Shown here piece after piece: positions 41,349 through 50,745 of a stretch of DNA of 64,000 bases. The notes beneath the pieces were generated by a model. It saw only the letters and a list, made by a program, of their open reading frames with translations. It made no database searches and was not told the origin of the DNA. The stretch spans positions 2,756,001-2,820,000 of the forward strand of contig NZ_CP061768.1 of the NCBI RefSeq assembly GCF_013624435.2. Reading direction: 5' to 3'. The translations under genes and the position numbers were made by a program. This stretch comes from Nocardioides campestrisoli. Lineage in GTDB: Bacteria; Actinomycetota; Actinomycetes; Propionibacteriales; Nocardioidaceae. Position 1 is the first letter of the stretch. Every line of letters begins with the position of its first letter.

Positions 41349-42971
41349 TTGCGCCGACCCGCCGCCGCGTTCCTCGCTGCCCTGCCGCTCCTGCTGACCG
41401 GGTTCGTGACCGCTCCCGCGCAGGGCGCCCTCCCGGGCGAGGCGGTGGACGTGGTGGACATGGTGGACGTGGTGGACGGGACAGCCGACGGGGAGGGCGA
41501 CGCAGCAGGGGACGGCCCTCCGCCGGAGCTCGCCGAGGCCCAGGAGCTGCTGCTCGCCGACGCCGGGGAGAACACCCCGGACGGCAACGCCCCCCAGGCC
41601 CCGGACGTACGGGAGGACGCCGCCGACGTCACGATGGTGCTGCGCGACCTGTTCCTGGCCCGCCCGGGGATGGATCGCGAGGACCGCCGGCTCGCGACCC
41701 GCCTGCTCGCCCGACCCACGGTGCCCGGCACCGACACCTGGGCCTCGTACGACCCGGAGCAGCCCACCGCCCAGCGCTGCAACGCCCGGATCTGCGTCAC
41801 CTACGTGACCGGGGGCAACGACCGGGCCACGCCTGCCTGGGCCGACCAGACGCTGGCCGCCGTCGACGAGGCCTGGACCGGTCAGGTGGACCGGATGGGC
41901 TACCCCGCGCCCGCCTCGGACGGCACCGCCGGCGGCGACGCCCGGTTCGACGTCTACCTGGCCAACATCTCCGACCAGGGGCTGTACGGCTACTGCGTGC
42001 CGGAGGGCCGGGTGCCCGGGCAGCCGGGCAAGTCATCCTCGTACTGCGTGCTCGACAACGACATGGTCGGCTTCTCCGACACCCCGTCGGCGAGCCTGCA
42101 CGTCACCGCGGTGCACGAGTTCTTCCACGCCGTGCAGTTCAACGTCGACGTCCGCGAGGACCGCTGGTGGATGGAGGCGACCGCCACCTGGATGGAGGAG
42201 GTGCTCGCCGACTCGGTCAACGACAACCGGCAGTTCCTCAGCGCCGGGCAGCTGGGCCGCCCCGGGGTCTCGCTCGACAGCTACTCCGCAGACCAGGCCA
42301 TGTACGGCAACTGGATCTTCGTCCAGCGACTCGCCCAGTCGCTGGGGCAGGACTCGATCAGGCAGATCTGGACCCGCCTGGACTCCGCGGGTCGCGACGA
42401 GTACTCGGTCCAGGGGATCCGTCGCTACCTGGCCAGCCGGAACCGGAGCTGGGGGAAGTTCTACGCCCGGTTCGTGGAGTCCAACCTCTCCCCGCGGCGG
42501 TACTACGACGAGGGCCGCGCCTATCGCAAGGCCCCGCTGGGCCGCAAGCTGCGGATCCAGCCGGGTCGTCCCACCCGGAAGGTCTCGGTCCGGGTCCCCC
42601 ACCTGGCCGCGCACACCGTCCAGCTCCGCGCCGGTCGGGCTCTGCACCCCCGCGCCCGGCTCCACCTCCGGGTCGAGGCGGCCAAGGGGCGCGCCGCCGA
42701 CCCGGTCGCCCGGGTGCTGGTGCACAAGACGGACGGCGGGCTGAGGCGCTTCGACGTCCGGCTCGACCGCTCGGGGCGGGGCTCGCGCACGGTCGGCCTC
42801 CAGCGCGGCCGGATCCGCAAGATCGTGGTGGTGCTCAGCAACACCTCCACCCGCTACCGCGGGTGCGGTGGCCCGAGCGCCTGGGCCTGCGGCGGCAAGG
42901 CCGTCGACGACGACCAGCGGTTCACCCTGACGGCCGTGGCGCGGCCAGCCGCTGTGGTCCGTCCGGCCTGA
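41349..42971 (+). CDS. Secreted HExxH metalloprotease, MXAN_6640-like
   Basis: A 540-residue exported protein. Residues 1-26 form a signal peptide ending APAQGA. An acidic propeptide follows, with a VDVVDMVDVVDG repeat near 32-44. The zinc motif is HEFFH at 256-260, with a likely third ligand at Glu277 or Glu283 in the tract WWMEATATWMEE. Four cysteines around 144-233 may pair outside the cell. The C-terminal third is basic, with a final CGG...CGG pair. The start codon is TTG. Substrate unknown. Confidence 0.83.
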   Translation: MRRPAAAFLAALPLLLTGFVTAPAQGALPGEAVDVVDMVDVVDGTADGEGDAAGDGPPPELAEAQELLLADAGENTPDGNAPQAPDVREDAADVTMVLRDLFLARPGMDREDRRLATRLLARPTVPGTDTWASYDPEQPTAQRCNARICVTYVTGGNDRATPAWADQTLAAVDEAWTGQVDRMGYPAPASDGTAGGDARFDVYLANISDQGLYGYCVPEGRVPGQPGKSSSYCVLDNDMVGFSDTPSASLHVTAVHEFFHAVQFNVDVREDRWWMEATATWMEEVLADSVNDNRQFLSAGQLGRPGVSLDSYSADQAMYGNWIFVQRLAQSLGQDSIRQIWTRLDSAGRDEYSVQGIRRYLASRNRSWGKFYARFVESNLSPRRYYDEGRAYRKAPLGRKLRIQPGRPTRKVSVRVPHLAAHTVQLRAGRALHPRARLHLRVEAAKGRAADPVARVLVHKTDGGLRRFDVRLDRSGRGSRTVGLQRGRIRKIVVVLSNTSTRYRGCGGPSAWACGGKAVDDDQRFTLTAVARPAAVVRPA

Positions 42972-43004
42972 GCCGCGCGGCGCGAGTGCCGCACGGCCCA
43001 GGCC
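42965..43004. terminator. Long bidirectional terminator hairpin
   Basis: Three stacked stems, GGCCTG/CAGGCC, GCCG/CGGC and GCGGC/GCCGC, close on GCGAGT with small bulges, about 15 pairs in total. It covers the metalloprotease stop and lies just before the convergent catalase stop. Confidence 0.7.
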
Positions 43005-43022
43005 CGGACCGAGGGGTCGTGC

Positions 43023-45230
43023 TCAGGCGACCTGGGCGGGGAACCGCTCCCAGACCCGGTGCGCGGCCATCAGCCCGGTGAGCTCGGCCAGGGCCTGCTC
43101 GCCGCTCTCGGCCACGACCACACCAGCAGCACCGGTGGCGCCGGCCTGCTCCAGCAGGTCGCTGCCGGCGCCCCAGGCGGCGACCGCCTTGGAGTGCCGC
43201 AGGCACTCCTGGACCAGCATCACGGCCCGGGGGTCCGCCGTCGCCGTCGGAGCCCCGGCCTTCTCGTCCCGGGCGACCAGCGCGTCCGGCGCAGGCACCG
43301 GGGTGCGTGCCACCAGGAGCGCGTCGAGCTCGACCGAGCGTCCGGTGGCGAACGTGCGCTGCACCGGAAGGCCCCCGATCATCCCGCCGTGCGGGCCGAT
43401 CAGGAAGGCCACCATGCCGGCCTCGTGGATGGCCGTGCGGACCCGCGCGACCTCGTCGAGGTCGTCCGCGTCGTCGACCAGGATCCCGACGATCCGGCCG
43501 TCGGCCGGCCAGGTCTGGCCGACCTGCGACAGCGCCGGGCTCGGCTCCGGGTCCTCCAGCGGCACGGTGGGCTCGGGCGCAGGAAGTCCGAGCGCGGTGG
43601 CCACCTCCTGGCACAGCACCGGGTCGATGTTGGCCAGGCACTGCAGCTGGCGCTCCTTGACCGCCTGCTCGTAGCACTTGCCGAGCTCGAAGGAGTAGGC
43701 CCGGATGATGTGCTCCTTCTCCACCGGCGTCATCGACCGCCAGAAGAGCCGCACCTGGCTGAAGTGGTCGTCGTACGACGCCGGGTTGGCCCGGACCTTG
43801 CCCGCCTGCGCCACGGTGACCGCCGCGTCGACGAACGCCCGGGTCTCCTCGTCGGAGAGGTCGGCGCCCGCGTGGAACGGGCAGCCGCCGTCCAGCGAGT
43901 TCGGCTTGTACGGCGCAACCCCGGCGTGCACCGCGTGCTGGTGGAAACCGTCACGCAGCATGTCGTTGACCGGCGCGTGGGTGCGGTTGATCGGGATCTG
44001 GTTGAAGTTCGGCCCGCCGAGCCGCGAGAGCTGCGTGTCGACGTAGGAGAACAGCCGGGTCTGCAGCAGCGGGTCGTCGGTGAAGTCGATCCCGGGGACC
44101 ACGTGGCCCACGTGGTAGGCCACCTGCTCGACCTCGGCGAAGAAGTTCGTCGGGTTGGCGTCGAGCACCAGCCGGCCGATCGGCTGCACCGGGGCCAGCT
44201 CCTCGGGGACGATCTTGGTCGGGTCCAGCAGGTCGATGCCGGCGAACATCTGGTCGGGCTCGTCGGGGAAGACCTGCACGCCGAGCTCCCACTCGGGGAA
44301 GGCGCCGGCCTCGATCGCGTCGTAGAGGTCGCGACGGTGGAAGTCGGGGTCGATGCCGTTGATCATCTGCGCCTCCTCCCAGGTCAGGGAGTGCACGCCG
44401 AGCTTCGGCTTCCAGTGGAACTTGACCAGGGAGGTGCCCCCCTCGGCGTTGATGCACCGGAACGTGTGGACGCCGAAGCCCTCCATCATCCGGTACGAGC
44501 GCGGGATGCCCCGGTCGGACATGTTCCACATGGTGTGGTGCTGCGCCTCGGTGTGCAGCGAGACGAAGTCCCAGAAGGTGTCGTGGGCGCTCTGCGCCTG
44601 CGGGATCTCCCGGTCCGGGTGCGGCTTGGCGGCGTGGATGATGTCGGGGAACTTGATGCCGTCCTGGATGAAGAAGACCGGCATGTTGTTGGCCACCAGG
44701 TCCCACACGCCCTCGTCGGTGTAGAACTTCGTGGCGAACCCGCGGGTGTCTCGGACGGTGTCGGCCGACCCGCGCGAGCCCAGCACGGTGGAGAACCGGG
44801 TGAAGACCGGCGTCCGCTTCCCCTTGGCGAAGAGCCCCGCCATGGAGATGGTCTCCGCGGTGCCGTAGCCCTCGAAGTAGCCGTGCGCCGCGGCGCCGCG
44901 GGCGTGCACCACGCGCTCGGGGATCCGCTCGTGGTCGAAGTGGGTGATCTTCTCCCGCAGGTGGTGGTCCTGGAGCAGCGTCGGTCCGCGCTCCCCGGCC
45001 TTCAGGGAGTGGTCGGTGTCGCGGATCCGGGTCCCGGTCGACGTGGTCAGCCAGGGACCGTTCTGGGTGCGGTCGGTCGGCTCGCCCACCGCGCGGCCGG
45101 TCGCGGTCTCCACCTGCGGGGCCCGCTGGTCGGGCTTGGGCGGCAACGGCTCGCGCGGCGTGGTCGGCTCGGTCAGGGACGGCGGCTCCGGGGCGGGGAC
45201 GCCGGGAACGACAGGGTCGTGCTTGCTCAT
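43023..45230 (-). CDS. katE: Large-subunit catalase (KatE/HPII type)
   Basis: Monofunctional heme catalase that breaks down hydrogen peroxide. The 735-residue protein has a Pro-rich N-terminal arm, the catalytic His109 ([14 protein letters not shown]), Asn182 ([10 protein letters not shown]) and the heme-binding tyrosine in RLFSYVDTQ near 400. A C-terminal DJ-1/PfpI-like domain from about 590 marks the large clade-2 type. The start at 45230 is chosen because GGAAGG lies nine or ten bases upstream, inside a palindrome. It follows fadD on the same strand after 55 bases. Confidence 0.96.
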   Translation of the reverse strand: MSKHDPVVPGVPAPEPPSLTEPTTPREPLPPKPDQRAPQVETATGRAVGEPTDRTQNGPWLTTSTGTRIRDTDHSLKAGERGPTLLQDHHLREKITHFDHERIPERVVHARGAAAHGYFEGYGTAETISMAGLFAKGKRTPVFTRFSTVLGSRGSADTVRDTRGFATKFYTDEGVWDLVANNMPVFFIQDGIKFPDIIHAAKPHPDREIPQAQSAHDTFWDFVSLHTEAQHHTMWNMSDRGIPRSYRMMEGFGVHTFRCINAEGGTSLVKFHWKPKLGVHSLTWEEAQMINGIDPDFHRRDLYDAIEAGAFPEWELGVQVFPDEPDQMFAGIDLLDPTKIVPEELAPVQPIGRLVLDANPTNFFAEVEQVAYHVGHVVPGIDFTDDPLLQTRLFSYVDTQLSRLGGPNFNQIPINRTHAPVNDMLRDGFHQHAVHAGVAPYKPNSLDGGCPFHAGADLSDEETRAFVDAAVTVAQAGKVRANPASYDDHFSQVRLFWRSMTPVEKEHIIRAYSFELGKCYEQAVKERQLQCLANIDPVLCQEVATALGLPAPEPTVPLEDPEPSPALSQVGQTWPADGRIVGILVDDADDLDEVARVRTAIHEAGMVAFLIGPHGGMIGGLPVQRTFATGRSVELDALLVARTPVPAPDALVARDEKAGAPTATADPRAVMLVQECLRHSKAVAAWGAGSDLLEQAGATGAAGVVVAESGEQALAELTGLMAAHRVWERFPAQVA

Positions 45231-45285
45231 GCGGGAAGGTCCTTCCGGAGGTGGACGGGCAGGTCCCGTACCCACTCCGGGGGAG

Positions 45286-46980
45286 TCATGCACCCGCAGG
45301 CGGACCCTCCTCGGTCACGACCTTGACCACCTCGCGGCGCAGCACCTTGCCCATCGGGTTGGTCGGCAGCTCGTCGACGAAGACGACCCGGCGCGGCACC
45401 TTGTACGGCGTCAGCCCGGCCCGCGCGTGCTCCCGCAGCTCGTCGGCGTGCAGAGAGACCCCCTCGACCTGCACCACGGCGGCCACGACCTCCTCACCGC
45501 CTCCCGGCTGGAGGATCCCGACCACCGCGGCGTCCACCACACCGCCGTGGGTGCGGATCACCGCCTCGACCTCGGAGGGGTAGACGTTGAAGCCGCCGGT
45601 GATGATGATCTCCTTCACCCGGTCCACCACGGTCAGGTAGCCGTCGGGCGACATCGTCACCACGTCGCCGGTGCGGAACCAGCCGTCGTGGAAGGCCTCG
45701 GCGGTCTCCTCCGGCAGTCCCCGGTAGCCGGAGAAGACCTGGGGGCCGCGCACCAGCAGCTCACCGCTCTCCCCCAGCTCCACCTCGCGGTCCGGGTCCT
45801 CGCGGTCGACCACCCGCACCTCGGTGTCGGGGAACGGCACCCCGATCGACCCCGGCCGGCGGCCCTTGGTCATCGGGTTGCCCACGATCACCGGGGAGGT
45901 CTCGGTCAGGCCGTACCCCTCCACCAGCAGCCCGCCGGTGGCGGCCTCCCACCGGTCGATCAGCTCGGCGGTCAGGGGCATCGCCCCCGAGAGGCTGAAC
46001 CGGATGCCCTGCAGCGAGATCCCACGCCGCTCGGCCTCGTCGAGGATGCGCGCGTAGAGCGGCGGCACTGCGGGCAGGAAGCCGGGCACGCGGCGCGCGA
46101 TCGCCTCCATCACCAGGTCGGTCTCCGGCTTGGGCAGGAGCACCAGGCGTGCCGCCAGGGCGACCCCGAGCAGCATGCTCACGGTCACGCCGTACGCGTG
46201 GAAGAGCGGCAGCGGGACCAGGAACGTCTCCTCCCCCTCGACCAGGCCGGGCACCCAGGCCCGGCCCTGGGTGACGTTGGCGACCAGGTTGCGGTGGCGC
46301 AGCTCGACTCCCTTGGGCGAGCCGGTGGTGCCGGAGGTGTAGAGCAGGAGGGCGACGTCCTCGGCGACCGGCCTGGGGTGGGCCGGGTCGAGCGGCTCCG
46401 AGCCGCGCAGCGAGGACCAGGCGATGGTGCCCGGCGCGGGGCCGGTGAGCTGCTCGCGCGAGGCCCGGGCCCGGGCGACCGGGAGCCGGAGCGCGACCCG
46501 CTTGAGCAGGGGCAGCTCGGCCGTCAGGTCGACGGCGACGACCTGCTCGAGCGCGCTGGAGCCGCGCAGCTCCGAGACCACCGGGGCGATCTTGTCCCAC
46601 ACCACGGCGACCTTGGCACCGTGGTCGACGAAGGCCGGCCGGAGCTCGGCGGCGGTGTAGAGCGGGTTGTGCTCGACCGCGGTGGCCCCGAGCCGGAGGA
46701 CGGCGAAGAAGGCGACGAGGTTCTGCGGGCAGTTGGGCATCACCAGGGCCACCCGGTCCCCGGGGCCGACGCCGAGCCGGCGCAGCCCTTCGGCGACCCG
46801 GTCGACCTGGTCGCCGACCTGGGCGTACGTGGTGCTGCGGCCGAGGAAGTCGATCGCGTCCCGGTCACCGAAGCGGTCGACCGACCGCTCCAGCAGGTCC
46901 AGCACGGTGGTGTCGCCGTACTCCAGGTGGAGCGGCACCCCGGGTCCGTACGCGTCGGCCCATCGCGGCTTCGTACTCAT
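45286..46980 (-). CDS. Long-chain acyl-CoA ligase
   Basis: Activates a fatty acid with ATP and coenzyme A through an acyl-adenylate. The 564-residue ANL enzyme has the P-loop LLYTSGTTGSPKGV near 205, VEGYGLTETSP near 345, the hinge DRVKEIIITGGFNVYP near 445 and the catalytic lysine in PTNPMGKVLRRE near 545. Chain length cannot be read from the sequence. AGGACGACAG precedes the ATG. It is divergent from a patatin-like lipase, a likely source of free fatty acid. Confidence 0.92.
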   Translation of the reverse strand: MSTKPRWADAYGPGVPLHLEYGDTTVLDLLERSVDRFGDRDAIDFLGRSTTYAQVGDQVDRVAEGLRRLGVGPGDRVALVMPNCPQNLVAFFAVLRLGATAVEHNPLYTAAELRPAFVDHGAKVAVVWDKIAPVVSELRGSSALEQVVAVDLTAELPLLKRVALRLPVARARASREQLTGPAPGTIAWSSLRGSEPLDPAHPRPVAEDVALLLYTSGTTGSPKGVELRHRNLVANVTQGRAWVPGLVEGEETFLVPLPLFHAYGVTVSMLLGVALAARLVLLPKPETDLVMEAIARRVPGFLPAVPPLYARILDEAERRGISLQGIRFSLSGAMPLTAELIDRWEAATGGLLVEGYGLTETSPVIVGNPMTKGRRPGSIGVPFPDTEVRVVDREDPDREVELGESGELLVRGPQVFSGYRGLPEETAEAFHDGWFRTGDVVTMSPDGYLTVVDRVKEIIITGGFNVYPSEVEAVIRTHGGVVDAAVVGILQPGGGEEVVAAVVQVEGVSLHADELREHARAGLTPYKVPRRVVFVDELPTNPMGKVLRREVVKVVTEEGPPAGA

Positions 46981-47072
46981 CTGTCGTCCTGGCCTCTCCG
47001 CCGTCGGCACCGTGCCTCGACGGCACCAAAATACGCCGGGCCACGGGGGGTTGCGTCGCCCACCCGGGCCCT

Positions 47073-47078
47073 TAGGCT
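47073..47078 (+). promoter_or_regulatory. Leaderless promoter of the patatin gene
   Basis: TAGGCT lies six bases before the ATG, and TTGCGT 16 bases further upstream (47051-47056) is a fair -35 box. GGGGG between the -10 and ATG could also act as a weak ribosome site. Confidence 0.6.
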
Positions 47079-47084
47079 CGGGGG

Positions 47085-48104
47085 ATGACCAGGTCGGGCC
47101 GCGTCGTGCTCGCGCTCGGTGGCGGCGGTGCCCGCGGGTACGCGCACATCGGCGTGATCCAGGTGCTGGAGGAGCAGGGCTACGAGGTGGTGGGCATCGC
47201 CGGCACCTCGATGGGAGCCCTGGTCGGGGGGCTGCACGCCGCGGGCTGCCTCGACGGGTACACCGAGTGGGTGGGCAACCTGTCGCAGCGCGACGTCCTG
47301 CGGCTGCTCGACCCGGCGCTGCGCACCCCCGGGATGATCCGGGGCGAGCGGGTGATGGGGAGGGTCGCCGACCTGCTCGACGGCGCCCGGATCGAGGACC
47401 TGCCGATCCCCTTCACAGCCGTGGCCACCGATCTGCTGGCCCATCGCGAGGTGTGGTTCCAGCGCGGACCGGTGGAGGTGGCCGTCCGGGCCTCGATCGC
47501 CCTGCCGAGCTTCTTCACCCCGGTGATGCTCAACGGCCGGCTGCTCGCGGACGGCGGGATGTGCAACCCCGTGCCGATGACTCCGCTCGGCGGGCTCCCC
47601 GCCGACCTGCGGATCGCGGTGACGCTCTCGGGCGAGGAGACCGACCCTCCGGACGCCGGTCCGACGCAGGAGTCCGCCGAGGACCGGCCGCTCAGCGAGT
47701 GGTACGAACGGCTGCGGCACACCGCCTCGCAGGTCCTCGAGCTGGAGGCCGGCCGACGGGTCTCGCGCTGGTTCGCCGCCAGGCGGGGCGAGGACCCCGC
47801 CGCTGCCGCCGGGAGCGTGCCCGAGCTGCCGGAGATGGTCTCGCCGTACGACGACCTCCCCGACGACCTCGGGGTGCTGCGGGTGATGGAGCTGTCGATC
47901 GACTCCCTGCAGCGCGTGGTCGCCCGGTACCAGATGGCCGGCTACCCGCCGGACCTGCAGATCTCGGTGCCGAAGAACTCCTGCCGGACCCTCGACTTCC
48001 ACCGGGCGGCGGAGATGATGGCGCTCGGCCGGTCGGTCGCGACCGACGCCCTGGCACGCCTGGCGCCTCCCCCGGCACCCGGATCGACCAGCGAGCCGGG
48101 GTGA
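47085..48104 (+). CDS. Patatin-like phospholipase (RssA/Rv2565-like)
   Basis: A 339-residue serine hydrolase with a Ser-Asp dyad. The oxyanion loop is LGGGGARG near residue 11, the nucleophile Ser42 lies in GTSMG, and Asp156 is in DGG. No signal peptide is seen, so it is cytoplasmic or membrane-associated. The C-terminal 130 residues are helical and acidic. It may release fatty acids for the divergent acyl-CoA ligase (inference). Confidence 0.9.
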   Translation: MTRSGRVVLALGGGGARGYAHIGVIQVLEEQGYEVVGIAGTSMGALVGGLHAAGCLDGYTEWVGNLSQRDVLRLLDPALRTPGMIRGERVMGRVADLLDGARIEDLPIPFTAVATDLLAHREVWFQRGPVEVAVRASIALPSFFTPVMLNGRLLADGGMCNPVPMTPLGGLPADLRIAVTLSGEETDPPDAGPTQESAEDRPLSEWYERLRHTASQVLELEAGRRVSRWFAARRGEDPAAAAGSVPELPEMVSPYDDLPDDLGVLRVMELSIDSLQRVVARYQMAGYPPDLQISVPKNSCRTLDFHRAAEMMALGRSVATDALARLAPPPAPGSTSEPG

Positions 48105-48118
48105 GGCAGAACCCGCCC

Positions 48119-48436
48119 TCAGTACAGGTTCTGCGAGAGCCGGGCGACCGCCCAGAACAGGGAGAACGGCATCGCACCGCTGAGCGCCTCGACCTCGTCC
48201 TCCCCCAGCCGGCGGAAGGCCTCCGCCAGCGCCGACGCGTCACTGTGACCGTGCAGCCCGTGCGGGTCGACCAGCCGCAGCAGCGCGGTCGTCAGCGGGG
48301 CGGGCAGCGTCCTGCGCAGCGTCCGGCGGGTCTCCTCCGGGGTCTCGTCCCAGGCACGCCGCACCGCCCGGACAGGCAGCACGTGCCGCTCCCGCCCGCG
48401 TGCACCGGCCGCGGGGACCGCCATCTCAAGGGTCAC
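48119..48436 (-). CDS. Hypothetical protein
   Basis: A 105-residue protein with a basic N-terminal half (RRAWDETPEETRRTLRR) and a helical C-terminal half ending WAVARLSQNLY. No known domain is recognised. The GTG start is supported by TACCGT six bases upstream; an ATG four codons later is an alternative. Its coding-like composition and promoter argue for a real gene. Confidence 0.6.
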   Translation of the reverse strand: MTLEMAVPAAGARGRERHVLPVRAVRRAWDETPEETRRTLRRTLPAPLTTALLRLVDPHGLHGHSDASALAEAFRRLGEDEVEALSGAMPFSLFWAVARLSQNLY

Positions 48437-48442
48437 GCGAGG

Positions 48443-48448
48443 ACGGTA
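48443..48448 (-). promoter_or_regulatory. Leaderless -10 element of the hypothetical gene
   Basis: TACCGT on the minus strand lies six bases before the GTG at 48436. Confidence 0.5.
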
Positions 48449-48512
48449 GAACGCCGCCCAGCCGGCTCGCGGTGAAAGCAGCGAAGTGCGGGGCGGGTGT
48501 CCAGACCACCGC

Positions 48513-49181
48513 TCAGGGCACGAACCGGTAACCCATCCCGGGCTCGGTCACCAGGTGCCGCGGCCGGGAGGGGTCGGCCTCCAGCTTGCGCCGCAGCGTG
48601 GAGAGGTAGACCCGCAGGTAGTTCGTCTCCTTCTCGTACGCCGGGCCCCACACGGTCCGCAGCAGCTCCCCCTGAGGCACCAGCCGCCCCGGTCGGGAGA
48701 CCAGGGCGTCGAGGATCCGCCACTCGGTCGGCGTCAGGCGCACCGCCTCCCCCGCGACCGAGACCCGGCGCGCGTCCAGGTCGATCCGCAGCTCCCCGGC
48801 CTCGACCACCCGCTCCGGCTCCGGCACCCGGCGGACCGCGGCCCGGATCCGGGCCAGCAGCTCGTCCACCCCGACCGGCTTGGTGACGTAGTCGTCGGCC
48901 CCGGCGTCCAGGGCGGCCACCTTCTCCTCCGAGGCGTGCCTGGCCGAGACCACGATCACCGGCACCTGGCTCCAGGTCCGCAGCCGGGTGAGCACCTCGA
49001 GGCCGCCGAGGTCGGGCAGTCCGAGGTCCAGCAGCACCAGGTCGGTCCCGCCGGCGCGCAGCCGGGCGAGCGCCTCCTCGCCGGTGCCCGCGACCTCCAC
49101 CTCGTAGCCGCGGGCGCGCAGGTTGAGGGAGAGCGTGCGGCGCATGGCCGGCTCGTCGTCGACCACCAGCACCTGGGTCAC
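48513..49181 (-). CDS. KdpE-like response regulator
   Basis: A 222-residue OmpR-family regulator. The receiver domain has DDE at 8-10 and phosphoacceptor Asp52, with ADDYVTKPVGVDELLARIRA at its end. The winged-helix output domain (about 125-222) ends in NYLRVYLSTLRRKLEADPSR and GMGYRFVP, close to KdpE. The GTG start overlaps the upstream kinase stop as GTGA. No kdpFABC genes lie in the window; the divergent KimA-like transporter is the likely target (inference). Confidence 0.9.
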   Translation of the reverse strand: MTQVLVVDDEPAMRRTLSLNLRARGYEVEVAGTGEEALARLRAGGTDLVLLDLGLPDLGGLEVLTRLRTWSQVPVIVVSARHASEEKVAALDAGADDYVTKPVGVDELLARIRAAVRRVPEPERVVEAGELRIDLDARRVSVAGEAVRLTPTEWRILDALVSRPGRLVPQGELLRTVWGPAYEKETNYLRVYLSTLRRKLEADPSRPRHLVTEPGMGYRFVP

Positions 49182-50698
49182 GTGCGCACCTCCTCGGCCA
49201 CCGCGGGCAGCTCCACGACCATCGTGAGCCCGCCGCCGGGGGTGTCCTCGGCGTGCAGGGTGCCGCCCATCGCCTCGGTGAGGCCACGCGCGACCGCCAG
49301 GCCGAGGCCGACGCCCGCGGGGCCGTGCCGGTCCCCCAGCCGCTGGAACGGTCGGAACATCTCCTCCTTGCGGTCGTCGGGCACCCCTGGGCCGCGGTCC
49401 GCCACCAGCAGCCGGACCAGTCCCGGGCCGGGCGCCGTGGAGACCCGCACCTCGGCGTCCGGGCCCGCGTGCCGCAGGGCGTTGTCGACGAGGTTCTCCA
49501 CCACCCGGTCCAGCAGTCCCGCGTCGGCGCGCACCGGCGGCAGCTCCTCGGGCAGCTCCAGGCGAACCGAGCCGGCACCCGGCATGCTGCCGACGGTCCG
49601 GCTGACCACGTCGTCCATGCCCACGACCTGGTCCGCACGCTGCACGGCCCCCACCTGCAGCCGGCCCAGGTCCAGCAGGTTGGCCATGATCGCGTGCAGC
49701 CGGTCCACCCCCTCCTCGATCGTGGCCAGCAGCTCGGCCTCGTCCTCGGCGCTCCAGTGCACCTCGGGGCTGCGCAGGCTCGAGACCGCCGCCTTCACCG
49801 AGGCCAGCGGGGTGCGCAGGTCGTGCGAGAGGGCCGCGAGCAGCGCGCTGCGAACCCGGTCGGCCTCCCGCAGGCCCTCGGTCTCCACCCGCCGCTGCTC
49901 GAGCTCCTGCCGCTCCACGGCCACCGCCAGGTGGGTGGCGAACCCGGTGAAGACGTTGCGGTGGTGCTGCGGGAGTCGGCTCGGGGCGCTGGTGGCGACG
50001 ACCAGGTCGGGGGTCAGCTCGGCCACCTCGCCGGCCTGGTCCGGACGCGCCGGGGGCCGGTCGCCCACGGCGGCCACCAGGTACCAGCCGTCCGGGCCGG
50101 TGCGCCGCAGCAGCGAGACCCCGTCCAGGTCGAAGGTGCCCCGCAGCTGGGCCAGCAGCGCGGCGGGGTCGTGCTCACCGCTGAGCAGCGCCGTGTTCAG
50201 CGCGGTCAGGCTGTCGGCCTCGGCGCGCGCTGCCTGCGCCTGGGCGCTGCGCCGCGCCGCGGTCTGCACCACCGAGGCGACGGCCACGGCCACGAGGACG
50301 AAGATGACCAGTGCCAGGGCGTCGACCCGACGGTCGATCTCCAGGGTCCGCGACGGCGCGGTGAGGAACCAGTTGAGGGCCAGGGTCCCGGTGGTCGCGC
50401 TGACCAGCGCGGGCCACCACCCGCCGGCCAGGGCGCTGGCCACGGTCATGGCCAGCAGTGTCATCGCGCCCAGGGCCAGGGTCGACGCCGCGGGCTCCTC
50501 GCGAGCCAGCGCCCCGGTGACCACCACCGGTCCGGCCAGCGCGAGCACCCAGCCGCCCGCGTGCCGGCCCGGTCCCAGGCGACCCGCGTCGCCCGCCCGG
50601 GCGTTCACGTCCGCACCGTCGGCAGCGGGCGCGTCGTCACGAGGACCATTGTGCGCCAGGGAGCACCCGCCCAGCCGGTCTTGACGGTTCCTTGACAC
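49178..50698 (-). CDS. KdpD-like sensor histidine kinase lacking the KdpD/Usp N-terminus
   Basis: A 506-residue membrane kinase. Four membrane segments (about 45-150, DUF4118) are followed by a GAF-like region (about 165-265), the HisKA helix with LSHDLRTPLASVKAA near 295 and a HATPase domain. The large cytoplasmic KdpD and universal-stress domains of full-length KdpD are absent. The GTG at 50698 is chosen because GGAAGGA lies six bases upstream; the frame is open five codons further. It is divergent from the KimA-like gene with 47 bases between. Confidence 0.85.
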   Translation of the reverse strand: MSRNRQDRLGGCSLAHNGPRDDAPAADGADVNARAGDAGRLGPGRHAGGWVLALAGPVVVTGALAREEPAASTLALGAMTLLAMTVASALAGGWWPALVSATTGTLALNWFLTAPSRTLEIDRRVDALALVIFVLVAVAVASVVQTAARRSAQAQAARAEADSLTALNTALLSGEHDPAALLAQLRGTFDLDGVSLLRRTGPDGWYLVAAVGDRPPARPDQAGEVAELTPDLVVATSAPSRLPQHHRNVFTGFATHLAVAVERQELEQRRVETEGLREADRVRSALLAALSHDLRTPLASVKAAVSSLRSPEVHWSAEDEAELLATIEEGVDRLHAIMANLLDLGRLQVGAVQRADQVVGMDDVVSRTVGSMPGAGSVRLELPEELPPVRADAGLLDRVVENLVDNALRHAGPDAEVRVSTAPGPGLVRLLVADRGPGVPDDRKEEMFRPFQRLGDRHGPAGVGLGLAVARGLTEAMGGTLHAEDTPGGGLTMVVELPAVAEEVRT

Positions 50699-50745
50699 CG
50701 CATGTCCTTCCACGCGGCCGGTGCCCGGCGTTGGATGGAGGCGAC

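Noticed and set aside
50699..50745. A c-di-AMP (ydaO) riboswitch before the KimA-like gene
   Set aside because: Only 47 bases separate the divergent genes, too short for that riboswitch.
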